From the NCBI GenBank assembly GCA_024305745.1, contig JAHRBS010000003.1, forward strand, positions 1,860,001 to 1,924,000: 64,000 nt of DNA, written 5' to 3'. A program made the translations under genes and the position numbers. The notes below the pieces were generated by a model, which had not been told where the DNA came from, searched no databases, and saw nothing but the letters and a program-made list of their open reading frames with translations. The DNA is from Polyporus tsugae. Its lineage: Eukaryota > Basidiomycota > Agaricomycetes > Polyporales > Polyporaceae. Within the stretch, counting starts at the first letter, position 1. The number at the start of each line of letters is the position of its first letter. Below are positions 1 to 10,667 of this stretch, piece by piece.

Positions 1-529
1 TCACGGTTTTCTGAACCGTCGATGTTGTACAGAGGAATTGGCCTTGCCAACTTCCTCGTCGTAACCCTATTCTGTTCTACAAATCGTCTATGTAGGAACT
101 TAGTAGTAGCACCGCTATCTACCATAGCTACAATGTCCTTATGTTGCTGCTTGCCAATTAACCGTACCGGTATATGAAAGTGTTGATCATCATGATTTAC
201 TTCATATACAAACGACGAACCCAGTACAGAAAATTGACTATTACTACAAGAACCAGCACGCGCAGCATCCAATGCAGTTCTAATCAAAAACCCTCTTTCT
301 TATTGACCACCGTAAGGGTGGTGATCTTCTCCTCCATTGCCTTGAGCTGGGCCTTGAGTGTCGTGAGCTCGTCAGTGCTGGATGAGGAAGAAGAGGCAGC
401 CCGTTGGCCCTCGACCTGGGGCTTTGGGCAGTGCCACGCGGGATGTCCTTTCTCACTGCAGTTCCAGCACTCTCCATCGAACTTCTTCTTGCCCGAACTG
501 GAGGCGGCTGCCTTTTCGCCCTTCTTCTT

Positions 530-1702
530 CTATCCAAATTGCTTTGGCCGTTCCTCCTCGCACGCGGTAAGTTGCTGGTCCATCTGCAGCGCGACTTTCT
601 GGATCTTGGCGAGGTCCGAGATGTCGTGCACTGTGGTCGCGAAGGTGTCCTTGATCTTGTAAGAGAGTGCCGTGTGGTACCGTTCGCGCTTGTCTGCATC
701 ACCGAACCTGGTGCGAGCAGCGATGGCATTGAACTGACTGGTATAGTCCTTGATGGTGCCAAGCCGATGTGAAGCCTTGCAGAGTTTGGTGAGTTCTGTG
801 ACAGCCACTTCCTCGTCATTCGCAGTGCAGAAGTGCGCCTTGAATGACCCTTCGAAGGCCGCAAAGTCCGACCACGCAACATTGCCGCTGGCCACCGTGA
901 CGATGTATGGACTGGCCCATTCAGCAGCACCACTGGTCAACTTGTTGAGGATCATGATCCAGCGGATCTTGTGCACGACACCTTGCGCCTCGAGAAGATC
1001 GTAGTAGATGCGGGCATTGGCTACAAAGCGAAGCCCCTCCTGCGCAAGTTTTCCATTGTACTCGCGAGGGGCGATTTGAGAGAGGAGTTTGGAAACATCG
1101 AAGGGGGCGGGCGTGGCCATGATGGAAGCGGGTGATGAGGGTGGAGAGGGACTTGGTGTGGGCAAGGGACTACTCAGGGTGTTGAGGACAACGGTTTCTC
1201 GTTGTGGGGTCCTGACCGGCGGGGTTGTGGGGTTTGGTGTGGTGGGTGTCGAAGGGTTGGAAGTGCGTCTTGCAATATGTTCACTTGCTAATGAAAGAGC
1301 ATGACAAAGCGGAATGGATCCTAGAGATGGGGATCCTCCAGGTGTGGGGATACGACTTTGAGGTTGCAAAGTTGGGTGAGAGGCAGTGCGTGAGGAGGGG
1401 TTTCTGGAAGCGACAATGGCAGCCTGTCGTTGGGGAGGGCATTCGGGGTCTCGAGGTTCTGGGACAGGGGAATTGAGGAGTCGTGTGCAGATCTGCAAGT
1501 CCTGGCTGTCTTCAGTGATGAGCCTAGGAGCGATAGTGTTAATTACTTCTGGAGTAGCTCTGAAGGTGCGTCGACGATTGGGACACGGTTGATCTTCACA
1601 GACTGCCCAGCACTGTCTATCTGTATCCCAATGCTCGTCCTGAACCTCGTGCCGGTGAAAGGCGTGCCCAAAGGTTTGACAAGCCAGAGTGGAGGGTCTC
1701 AT
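530..1702 (-). CDS. gag: Gag of family 1, left copy
   Basis: A 390-residue Gag-like protein forming the particle of the retrotransposon. The N-terminal 45 residues hold a Cys/His cluster (LACQTFGHAFH, then CEDQPCPN) that recurs in the complete copy. A proline/serine-rich linker follows, then the conserved capsid-like block beginning MATPAPFDVSKLLSQ. The frame stops at a TAG just before a basic stretch and the CCHC zinc knuckle, which stays open in the same frame downstream (about 280-530). The complete copy has the same TAG at the same place. This copy's frame is longer at its N terminus than that of the complete copy, which has a TGA there. Confidence 0.85.
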   Translation of the reverse strand: MRPSTLACQTFGHAFHRHEVQDEHWDTDRQCWAVCEDQPCPNRRRTFRATPEVINTIAPRLITEDSQDLQICTRLLNSPVPEPRDPECPPQRQAAIVASRNPSSRTASHPTLQPQSRIPTPGGSPSLGSIPLCHALSLASEHIARRTSNPSTPTTPNPTTPPVRTPQRETVVLNTLSSPLPTPSPSPPSSPASIMATPAPFDVSKLLSQIAPREYNGKLAQEGLRFVANARIYYDLLEAQGVVHKIRWIMILNKLTSGAAEWASPYIVTVASGNVAWSDFAAFEGSFKAHFCTANDEEVAVTELTKLCKASHRLGTIKDYTSQFNAIAARTRFGDADKRERYHTALSYKIKDTFATTVHDISDLAKIQKVALQMDQQLTACEEERPKQFG

Positions 1703-2070
1703 TTCCTATACCAGGAATGCAAATGGCAGGTGCACAACCCAACACTGTCTGCTCAGCCTCCTTGGCCTATTGCTGTGTCTTAACCTCAAGGGACATGAGC
1801 CCAGGGGTGTCCTGCCTTGGCTTTTGTTTCGCCGCCTTTCTCTAGCCTCCCACGCCGTGAGGCGGACCACTTCTGTCAGTGCCGGGGTCTCGGGTTAGGA
1901 GCTTTCCACGCACTGTACCACTAAAAGTGGCAAGCCTCCAGTTGAATCAAGACCACGTCCGATGGTGTGACTAGAGCGCGCACTATGCTAGGCCAACACA
2001 GAGGATCAAAAGTGCGTACCATATGAGAAGGAAAGGGAAAGGGTTGTGGGTACGCCAGTGCTTGTGAAGT

Positions 2071-2081
2071 AGTTTTGACCT
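2071..2081 (-). promoter_or_regulatory. Self-priming primer-binding site (left family 1 copy)
   Basis: On the minus strand this reads AGGTCAAAACT, two bases after the LTR end. It is perfectly complementary to AGTTTTGACCT inside the same LTR. In the complete copy both halves carry the compensating change (AGGTCGAAACT and AGTTTCGACCT), so complementarity is kept. Self-priming by an 11-nt 5' segment is established for Tf1 and relatives; its use here is inferred. Confidence 0.8.
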
Positions 2082-2083
2082 AA

Positions 2084-2527
2084 TATTACAACTGGCCGTC
2101 GAGTAAGGACCAGGGAGACTTACAAGACGAGCAAGGGCGTCGACGAGCATTTGTGCAGCGAGAGCAGAGCAAGGCTCAACGGTCAGGGCTGGAGACAAGA
2201 TGTATTGAGTGAGGTAACTAACGAGGGAAATATAGCGAGGCTTACCTGGAGACAAGAGGTCAAAACTGAGGTCTCCAGGCAGCAAAGTACAGGTCCTTAT
2301 ATACGTATAGAGGACAATGAGAACCCGGGGACAATAGATAACTATGGACACGGGTGAACAATGGAAATGGAACAATAGCGATGTCGGACAATAAGGAGCT
2401 ATTGTGCTAAAGAAGAAAGGATGAGATACAATGCAACGGAGAACAATAAGTATGATGTGAGAAGTAGATTGTCCGGAAAAGGAAACTAAGGCGCTGGTAG
2501 CAGGCGCCGAATGGAACGTTCATGACA
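2084..2527 (-). repeat. 5' LTR of family 1, left copy
   Basis: A 444-bp LTR, exactly the length of both LTRs of the complete copy. On the minus strand it begins TGTCATGAACG and ends in ATA. It holds a TATA box, then the segment AGTTTTGACCT (reverse complement of 2259-2269) that can pair with the primer-binding site at 2071-2081. Confidence 0.9.
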
Positions 2528-3642
2528 AGCATAGTGTTAACAATACTCAAAAACTAAGGGACAAGGAGAGAAAAGACGGTACTCATGAGTTGATGGACTT
2601 CGGAGCCTGGACCGCGCTCTCGGCGCTGGTCCTAGCACAGAGAAATATAAGCAAAAGTGTGCGCTAGATAACAGATCCGACGTACTGGACTGTGCGCTTC
2701 TCCGCCACTGCCTTGGTGACCTTCTTCTTGGGAGTTTTTTGGACAGTCTCCACCGCCCTATACTCTGATTAGCCCAACAATCTAAAGACTGCCACCAAAT
2801 AAGCAGAACTTACGACTCATCTTCATTGGTGGACTCCTCCATCTTGATGACGCTCTTCTTGCTGGTCTTCGCTCCTGGTTTGGCCTTGGGAGCAATGGGC
2901 TCCTCATTGTTGTCGCTAGGCACAACCTCCAGGCTGTCTAGGATGAGCATACTGGAAAAGCAGGAGCAAAAACAGAGCTCACCTTTTTACGACCTTGCGA
3001 GGGCGGCCGGGACCCTTGTGCTTGATGGGGGCCTCCAGCTCATCATCGCTGTGGACAGTGTCCCTAAAAACCCAAGCAATCAGCCTCAGACAATTGTGTG
3101 AGTGTTATAACAAATGATGTACTTTTTCTCCGCTTTCGCAGCCTGAGTGTGCTTACGGAGAGTGGGGGTGGACTCTGCCTCTTCCTCGTCCTGAGCCAAA
3201 GCATTGATGGTCTTAGACCGCCTGCGTTTGGATGGGGTCTCAACAAGAGCGAGGTCTTCTCCATCCTCAGACTCGGACTCTTCCTTGACCTTGGTAGCCG
3301 CGCTGCATATATGGTCAGCTAAGTCAGGTTAATAATCATAAACTGACGTACTTTTTGGCAGCACGGATGCTACGGGTAGAACCTGTGGTAGCCCCACAGC
3401 TAGACAACAAATGTCAGAAGAGCATAGACGCAAAGCAGAGAAGAAGGACTCACCCTCGACCACGACCACGTCCCTGGCTGTGAGTGGCCCCGGACAGGGG
3501 GGTAGGAGCGGGGTCGCTGTTGTTGTCATTGTCGCTCACATTGGCACGGATGATACCTCTCAGACTGTTCACCAAACACAAGTCATTGAGGAGACCTGCA
3601 GATAGGTGACATGAAGACTTACGCCTTGCCTCCAGTGGACAT
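2528..3642 (-). pseudogene. AT-hook/lysine-rich protein gene, 3'-truncated copy
   Basis: Minus-strand copy of the gene at 29230-31278. The start ATG is at 3642 (MSTGGK) and the early exons follow the same splice sites: an acidic and serine-rich stretch, RGRGRGRG, basic clusters such as SKRRRSK, and an AT-hook-like GPGRPRKV. The gene is cut at 2527 by the family 1 LTR, so the protease-like C-terminal domain present on the right arm is missing. It could still make a short nuclear protein, but reading into the LTR makes a normal product unlikely. Confidence 0.75.
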
Positions 3643-4734
3643 AGCAACATGGCGGTGGACAGTGGTCTTGGCAGTGGATATAAGGTGCGAGGAAAGGGAA
3701 GGTTAGATAGTAGCAGGAACAGAGGCAGGGAGCAAGAATTTGTGGAGGGATGGTGGGTAGAGCAGAATGTCTGAGGAGAGATATACCGGTGAGGATTTAT
3801 ATATTGTAGAACCCCTTTATTTGTTTGTTTGTTTGTATAACTTTGGAGTCCTCGGTTAGGAATTTAAACTCCCTAAAAAGATGGCAATTGAATAGATCAA
3901 CTTGTACCAGTCTATTTGATCATCTTTAGCACACCTCATAGATCTCATAGGCCAATTAGATGGTGCCAGTGATATCATTTTAGACCAATCACACACATTT
4001 GCTCCAGCCATGCTGCTTCATCATTCATGTCTTTGAAATTACACACAAGGCACCCGTGTTCATCCGGAGAAAACAACCTGATGGCAACAGCTGGTTGGTT
4101 AACTAGAATGGCTTCAAGATCGCTAATGTTGCCAAACATCCTAGTTTCAGGAACAAACAGCTGGTATTGCCTCATTGCAAATAAGCAGTTGGTATCTGTG
4201 GAACCCTGTTCAAAGTTTACATTATTACAAGATGACTATTGAATCCTTTCATTGTGTATTTTGATAGGAGTGAGTTATACCAAGTGAGTTGAATGGAGGT
4301 TCAATCTACCAGATTTTATAAGGAGTGGACAGACAACTATGCACCCACAGGGCATAAATATTAAGCACATGCCATGATTGGAGGACTTAAGCGGTTTCAC
4401 CAAGATACCTTCTACCAATTATACATGCATGGTGCACATGTCTGTTGGCATTCACCGTTCCTGCCATTTGGTGTGGTGATCCGACCACCTCCGAAGCATG
4501 AGCGTGAACCGGTTCTCAGTGATTCGAGACTGTCACATATGCCAATGGTCCTGGACGAAGCACCTACCTGACCCCCCCTCTCCAACTCAGAGTCCCCATC
4601 CCTCCCTGTGTCCCATCCACTCCAAGTCTGTTGCTGCATTATCCGCTTCTGTTGTTGCTTTCTGTCTCCTTGCTTTATAATAACCCCTTGTTGTTTATTC
4701 ACTGCAAATTCCCTGCAAATTCATATCAGTCTCA
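3643..4734. other. Divergent intergenic region, left arm
   Basis: About 1.1 kb between the divergently read AT-hook gene and the unrecognised gene, repeated at 28138-29229. It holds a short (TTTG)n run near 3820 and a small frame at 3975-4175 on the minus strand (66 codons, identical in both arms) that may be an exon or noncoding. It is probably a shared promoter region; no clear TATA element was assigned. Confidence 0.5.
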
Positions 4735-6486
4735 ATGGCTGTTTTATCTCAGCTTTGTGATGGACGCGACAAGTATCGTGAGTACACACCTTATATTTAT
4801 CTTCTCTAGCTGTTTGTTCATTCAAGAAGAAACAGTGTTGAGGGAAGTTTTTGTGGAGAAGGCAAAGGAGGAGGAAGGCTTTCAAGAGCTGCAGACGGTG
4901 GAAACAATCAGTACATCATCTTCTACTAAACAGTATGACACGATCTTACATCACGAGTTGTGCATGCAGACAACAATAGTCGAGGATGCCACGTATATTG
5001 TCGAGCAGTCTGCAGGCAAACTTGCCTTCCTGGCCCACAAGCCTATCGACCCAAAGGCCCTCAATGAAGTCATTCTACGTGTTCAAGGATTTATCATCGA
5101 CCCAAGCCTTCCACCCTTACACAAGTACAAGTAAGTGTCTTATTTGTATGACTGCAATAATAGCCACAATACTCACATATTATAGCATTCCATGGAACAG
5201 TAATTGTCTCATTGACCTCAAGCAATCTGTCACCCTCGCAGGGTTAGGTGTTGAAGACTTTGACACTGCCGTTCGGGGTGTCCAGAACATCTATCAAGTC
5301 TTCGCTAACCATGTTAGCAAATCTGGAGGCCGCCTAAGAGAATGGGTTCCAGGTCGAGACCAACAGGATCTGACACTTACCTTTGCTAGCCACTACCTCA
5401 CATCAAGTTGCAATGCTGGAGAAGAACCTCTGGCTGATTTGGCCGAGGTTGTGGATCTGTTCAATGTTCTCCGTCCCTTGCTTCATGGTGAGGTGCACAC
5501 CGTCGACAATGTGGTGGAGTACTGGGAGTGTCGCAAGTATAGCGAAGGGTAGGCTATTATCAATTATGTTATTATATGTTGCCTATGCTAACGACCTGAG
5601 ACTTAGCTTTGATTACGATGTAGTGAAACCATTCATGTTTGCCCTCACCAGTCTGGTGGAAGTTCAAGTTAGCTTCATGATTGTGCGTGTTGCACGTCAA
5701 GAGTATGCTTTCATTCCCAAACTGCGCGCTATATGTCTGTTCAACCGCATGGTGGAATCAGTAAGTGGTATCCTATGCATTCACGTTAGCATCAGTGACT
5801 TACCTTATCCAAGGATTACAACCTATCTACCATACACATTCTCGCTAGCGGACAACTGTCCCCTTTGAAGAAGGTGAAGCGCAAGATTGGTTATGGATCA
5901 GCATCGTCGTCGGACTCAGGAGGAGATGGTGGAGATAAGACGCCCAGCAATACAATGAAGTGCCTCTGTTTATTGGAGAACAACAAGAACAACATTGAAA
6001 TGAGAGGTACTAATTGACCTTAGGTCTTAGTCATCTGCCTACCATCTGTTGACAAGTTCACCATCATCTACTATTATATATTGCATCAGATTGTACTACA
6101 ATTCTGCATATGTCTGCTATGTGAGATATTGAAACTCCCCAACCCCCAGCTTGCCCACTGTCATGTTGTGCATCAACCGCTGATACTTGCAAAGCATATG
6201 CTCCACTATGATTGGGTCAAATTGAATCAACACCTGCTCATGCTGTGTGAGATGTCCTTGAAGAATTTGTCCACCAAGAATAGTGCCAGAGAGTTGAAGA
6301 GGGAACTAGAAAGAGGGGACTTGGAGAGTTGACAAGAGAGTGCCAGTTCTCAGAAAAGCAGATAAAAGTTGGGATCTGTTTGCACCAGAGACTGAGGGGG
6401 TGTAGAATTAACTGGTTGTTTAGGATGGACAAGTGGTGTAAGGAATTTGATAAATTGAAGTATTTTCAAGAGCTATCCAGAATAGT
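4735..6486 (+). pseudogene. Unrecognised intron-rich gene, copy truncated at its 3' end
   Basis: Starts MAVLSQLCDGRDKY at 4735. Consensus introns follow: about 4778-4826 (GTGAGT...TTCAAG), 5131-5186, 5549-5606 and 5760-5812. The assembled product is about 350 residues, with an acidic first third and a middle block around residues 115-240 (including WVPGRDQQDLTL and NVVEYWECRKY). A hydrophobic stretch FMFALTSLVEVQVSFMIV and a basic tail LKKVKRKIGYG come next. A stop occurs at 6015-6017 unless a further intron is used; coding-like sequence continues to the duplication breakpoint. I recognise no family. It sits divergently from the AT-hook/protease gene, which suggests both belong to one mobile or selfish cassette. 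Confidence 0.5.
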
Positions 6487-8037
6487 TACAATTGATGAGG
6501 AATGAAATCAATCGTTTATAATGAGGTGCACTTCCCGCCAGTGCCACGACACGCTTAACAATGTACGTAGGAAAAACATTCAGACCCAGAAAGCCTTTGA
6601 CTACAAAATGTTAGACGCTGGACTACAAATTTCCTTCCTTCATCAGCACAGCTTTAGGGTTAGGGTCAGAATTTGTTACTGCCATTAGATCAAAATGAAC
6701 GATGGCAGTGCCTGTTTTTGTTATCTTATCTTACTCAATTCTTATACCTCTCCGCATGAGCACTTCACTACCCTCAGCTCATCCAACGTAGGTATATACT
6801 TCAAGTGCCCTACCTTTGTGGCACTGCACATATCTAAGTTCAACAAATTTATAGCTCTGCTACTACTTCAACACTCTGTATTCAAAGCAGCTTTGGAAGG
6901 TTTCTTAATACCGTTAATGAGGCTAAACATCGGTCCAGTTTAAGTTGCAAACAGCTTGGCCCAGAACTACAAATTTACTAGATTTTGTAGATTCAGATGA
7001 TGTGCATTGTATATCAATTGAAAGAAATAGATTTATATCAAAAGATCATGGTCAATACATATCTGCAATGATCTGCAAGCTAAAGCTCCAAAGTTTGACT
7101 TGTTGTCATAAGATTGTTGTATAATATCATCTAATGCTTTCTAGTAGTGTATATGCTCTTCTGGTCATATTTAATTGTTGGTGGTGATATTGATATTCTA
7201 TAATAGACATATGCTACAACACCTACAGGTGGTGGAAACATCTAAGTAACTTCATAGATCTAGGCCACTTTACTGACAGATACCTCAACCTTGACCTCTG
7301 GTCTGGCCATATTACATATATGAAAGTAGATGAAGGCTTTGGACAATAAATTACCTATGAATCTTATTAGTGCTTTATTGGCTCAGATATAAGCTGAGAA
7401 AATATACAAACCTCATTTTAGGTGCACTTATGATGAAAGATGAATGCTAATTGGTATGTTATTCTAATGATGATGGCTATAAATTCATCTAGTTTTCTTT
7501 TAATGTCACAATCATAGAAGTTGACCTAGGACCAGCAGACAAATAAGCAACTCATACAACTATATAAATGCTTTCTATCACCCACTATCACTGTTAATCA
7601 ATATACATATCAAGCAGAAAAATAGAGGCCTTTCCTGTTGAGCCAAGATTTTGATGTATATATATCACTAACAGACCTTTTTCAACTACTTTTTTTCCTA
7701 GCACTAGTTTTTGATTTATTCAACTGTGTTTAGTTGATTTATTGATTACCTGCACAACAATGTAGTGAGTTTCATAAGCTGCTTTGTATTGAGCAGTTGT
7801 GTATTTTTATTACTACTATTATATTCTTCTTCTCTTGATCTACATTTACACTGTCCTAAGGCAAACAGTATAAAGACTGTTGATGTTGCATTAATAACTG
7901 CTCCCCATTATAGTGGACTGCATAATAGATTATTTGAAATGTTCCAGTAATATGTATCAGGAGTTGCATTACACAAGAAGTCTTTCAAGTGCCTCACTTT
8001 GCAATCATATCAATAGATATGTAACAAACCAACTATT
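6487..8037. other. AT-rich stretch without recognised genes
   Basis: About 1.55 kb of AT-rich sequence just outside the left duplication arm. Only short frames occur, none with splice signals that join into something longer. A TTAGGGTTAGGGT pair near 6655 is too short to be telomeric. I see nothing else. Confidence 0.6.
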
Positions 8038-9510
8038 CTAATATGCATCTACATCAAACCAAGAAATGTTGGAGTCCATATAAGCACCAGCATAATAGCT
8101 ATATTGCCCAAACTTTTCCCCCCAAACCCTAGCCTTTTCTCCGTCCATATCAACACTCCAATTTCCTCCCTCCCTTTTCAAATCATAGTACAAGTGGTTT
8201 CCAAGCTCTTCATCAAAGTCTTCCAAATCCTGTGCACTTGATGGAAGCAAACCCTTGGCCTTGGCCTCCTCCAAATCTTCAATATCTTCAAGCTGCTGCT
8301 GCAACACAGAATATCCTCTGATGCTGAAGGGATGGACTGAGACCGCAATAGTGGAGAGAGAACCTTGACCAATATTTTTGACCCATGGCTGAAGGGTGTC
8401 TATAGCAGACTCCACATTGAAGGGTGGAAACACCACATATTGGAGGAAGTGAATATGAATGGTGGGGACAGTGCTGAAAGCACTGATATGGGCTGCCCAC
8501 ATATCTCTTTTCCAGAAGGGTTTGTTGGGTCCACAGATATACTGCAGTATATATCATTAGCCAATAGTCAATGAAATAGTGAACATAGTAGTTACAGTCT
8601 CCCAGCCTGGTGGAGGGTGGGCCTGGCACTGGGAAAAAAAATCAGTTTTTCTTCATAGTATACAATACTAAAAAAAATATGTACCTCTTCTTCTCCATAA
8701 GGACACAAATGAAGAACTAGTAGAGATGGAGGCAGATAAGGCCCCATAGAGATATAAGGCTGGAGTAGAGTGGGTTGCCATATGTTGTAGGCAATAGTGA
8801 GAGCCTCAAAGTGGACAAAATTAGTCCACACTGAGGCAGTCTCTGCTAGATTGATATTTTGAAGCATAGGACTAGTGAGGGTGAGGTCCAAGGTTTTGAC
8901 CCAGGCAGCTCTGATAAGAGGAGGGGGAGTATTGTTGATATTGAAGGAGGTGGAGGGGGACTGGGGGGCTTGATCCTAAAATGAATATATGTCTATAAAA
9001 GCAGCATGAAAAAGTAGAAATGATGAGTTATACCTGGACTCTTCGACGTTCCATAAAAGTTATAAATGCTTGTGCAGAGAAGATGCATATGTGTTCATAC
9101 ACCTCTGGACCAAGGACCTTTTCAGCAGAGTATCTATATGCTGCTATCAACTGCACTTTCTTGTGTATAGTGGCCCGAAGTTCCTCGTTGGGGAAGTGAT
9201 GAGTGGCAATGTCAAATGGAGTATAGTGATGTAGAGTTGGTGACAAGACAGTGAGAGGGTCTGCGGGAGCTTCATCATTGATGTCATTCTTAACCAGAGA
9301 GGATTATTTGTGTAGAGTTTATCAGGTAGGGTGCTGAGATAAATGAAGGAAAGATCTATTACCATAGTCCAAATGATCCTCCATAACTCTGCAGAACAGA
9401 TGGTGGGGGGGAACACTTGAACTTTAGAAGAAAATGGCATGACTAGAGAGCCTAGGATGATGGGAGGGAGGCCTTGGGAAGGGGAGGAGATGAGGGCAAG
9501 AGGCAAAATG
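8038..9510 (-). CDS. Unrecognised multi-exon gene
   Basis: Four exons join in frame on the minus strand. The first ends at WRIIWTM near 9363, after a possible start MPFSSKVQ at 9439. The second runs from NDINDEAPADPL to MERRRVQ, and the third from DQAPQSPSTS to LCPYGEEE. The last begins YICGPNKPFWKRDMW and ends at FDVDAY near 8038; a small exon (CQAHPPPGWET) precedes it. Introns are 50-70 nt with GT...AG ends, and one has a clear CTAAT branch site (CTAATGAT). The product is about 350 residues with an acidic, glutamine/leucine-rich part near the end. No family was recognised. It is transcribed away from the dioxygenase-like gene at 10.7 kb. Confidence 0.55.
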
Positions 9511-10667
9511 TGAAGTGGAGAGTGCTGATGGGCAAACTGATAACAATCTCCAACAGGAATTGATGACTTTTATTCATGACTATAACAAGTAGCTTGAGAC
9601 AATGGTACAAAGCTGAGGCTACAATAATATTACAGAGCAGAGAGTTGGGAGCAAATGGTCCAAATTTTAATTTGGAGGTGACTAAGATGTAGGGTGCAGG
9701 GCAGGACAGGGGGAGGGCTCACTAGAACGTCCAAGTCATCCTCAACCACTGCAAGCGACGGCCTCCTGGTGCCTTCATCAGCATGTGTGATCCCAGGGGA
9801 GCCATGGAGAGCTGGAACGATGGGAATCCTTGCAGAAATGGTAGAGATGTGGGGTGTTCTTGTGGGGGCAGGGACAGGGCTCACTAGAATGTCCAAGTCA
9901 AGGCTATTCAGAGCAATGGCTTACCAGCAGTCATGCCAAACAGCTTGCACATGTGCACCCAGAACCATTCTCCAAAGCACACAATGCCTGCTGAAATGAA
10001 TACAATTTGTGAAATAGAAGTAGTGGCAACGAACACCATGGACTTCAACCTGCTCATCAGGCTTGAGCATGCTTATGTCAGCACCATGCCATTTAAGCTG
10101 ATGAGCTGGCAACTTCTCTCTTCTTCTTGCACCACCACGTTCCTATTCACCTGAGCCTGCAGTCCAATCAACTGCTGTCAGTCTTTGGTGCCCAGAAGGG
10201 CTCATGACTGTACATGGAGGGACACCTCCTTGTATTTTGTCACACATGAGTCTGGGCCTGGCCTTCTTGCAGGTCAGAAAAACCCCCTTTGTGCATGCCC
10301 CAGTGGCGTCGGGGTCTGTTCCATCTTCAGGGACTTGTGTGGTTGCCCGGTGGGTGTACTGGGAGCTTCATAGCATGCCTCAATGGTGTCGAGGTTTCTC
10401 TGTTCATCCACCACTCTCTACCACTTCTCTCTCCTCCTACAGCTATCCTCTCTTTCCTGGGCAGTGTCAGGTAAGCCCTATATTTAATGTTGTTTCTGTT
10501 ACTAACTGTTGTGTCTGTTCTCTAGCACATCATACGCTACTCCAGCCATTATATTTGGCAAGTCCTGTTCTATAATCCCTCTGTTTTGCTAATGTCATGC
10601 TGTCCTCTAGGTTTCTGGCTTGTCATCACTCCAAGATATTAACATATCTCCAACATCTAGAATCTTG
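9511..10667. other. Region upstream of the dioxygenase-like gene, with a short direct repeat
   Basis: Two imperfect direct copies of a segment containing GGGCTCACTAGAA.GTCCAAGTCA lie at about 9699-9738 and 9866-9901. Between 10185 and 10667 there are plausible splice sites (donor near 10471, acceptors near 10526 and 10610), so 5' exons of the downstream gene may be here, but I could not fix a start codon. Confidence 0.4.

Larger units (their letters stand above)
1..2527 (-). mobile_element. Chromovirus family 1, left copy (partial, runs off left edge)
   Basis: A Ty3/Gypsy chromovirus lying on the minus strand. Visible from right to left are the 5' LTR, the primer-binding site, gag, the zinc knuckle and the beginning of the protease region; the rest of pol lies outside the window. 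Positions 1-1700 are the near-identical reverse complement of the complete copy around 13.6-15.25 kb. The element abuts the duplicated gene segment that starts at 2528, so it interrupts or truncated the AT-hook gene there. The second target-site duplication cannot be seen because the other end is outside the window. Confidence 0.93.
2528..6486 (+). repeat. Inverted duplication, left arm (3.96 kb)
   Basis: Near-identical reverse complement of 26385-30344; only a handful of substitutions were noticed by eye (for example near 2552, 5814, 6140 and 6199). The arm starts exactly at the end of the family 1 LTR. It ends at 6486 inside the last exon of the unrecognised gene, where the sequence changes abruptly. 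Both genes on this arm are truncated while both continue past the breakpoints on the right arm, so the right arm looks parental. Confidence 0.95.

Noticed and set aside
174..1004. Several plus-strand reading frames
   Set aside because: They lie opposite the minus-strand Gag and contain its reverse complement; the family is clearly coded on the minus strand.
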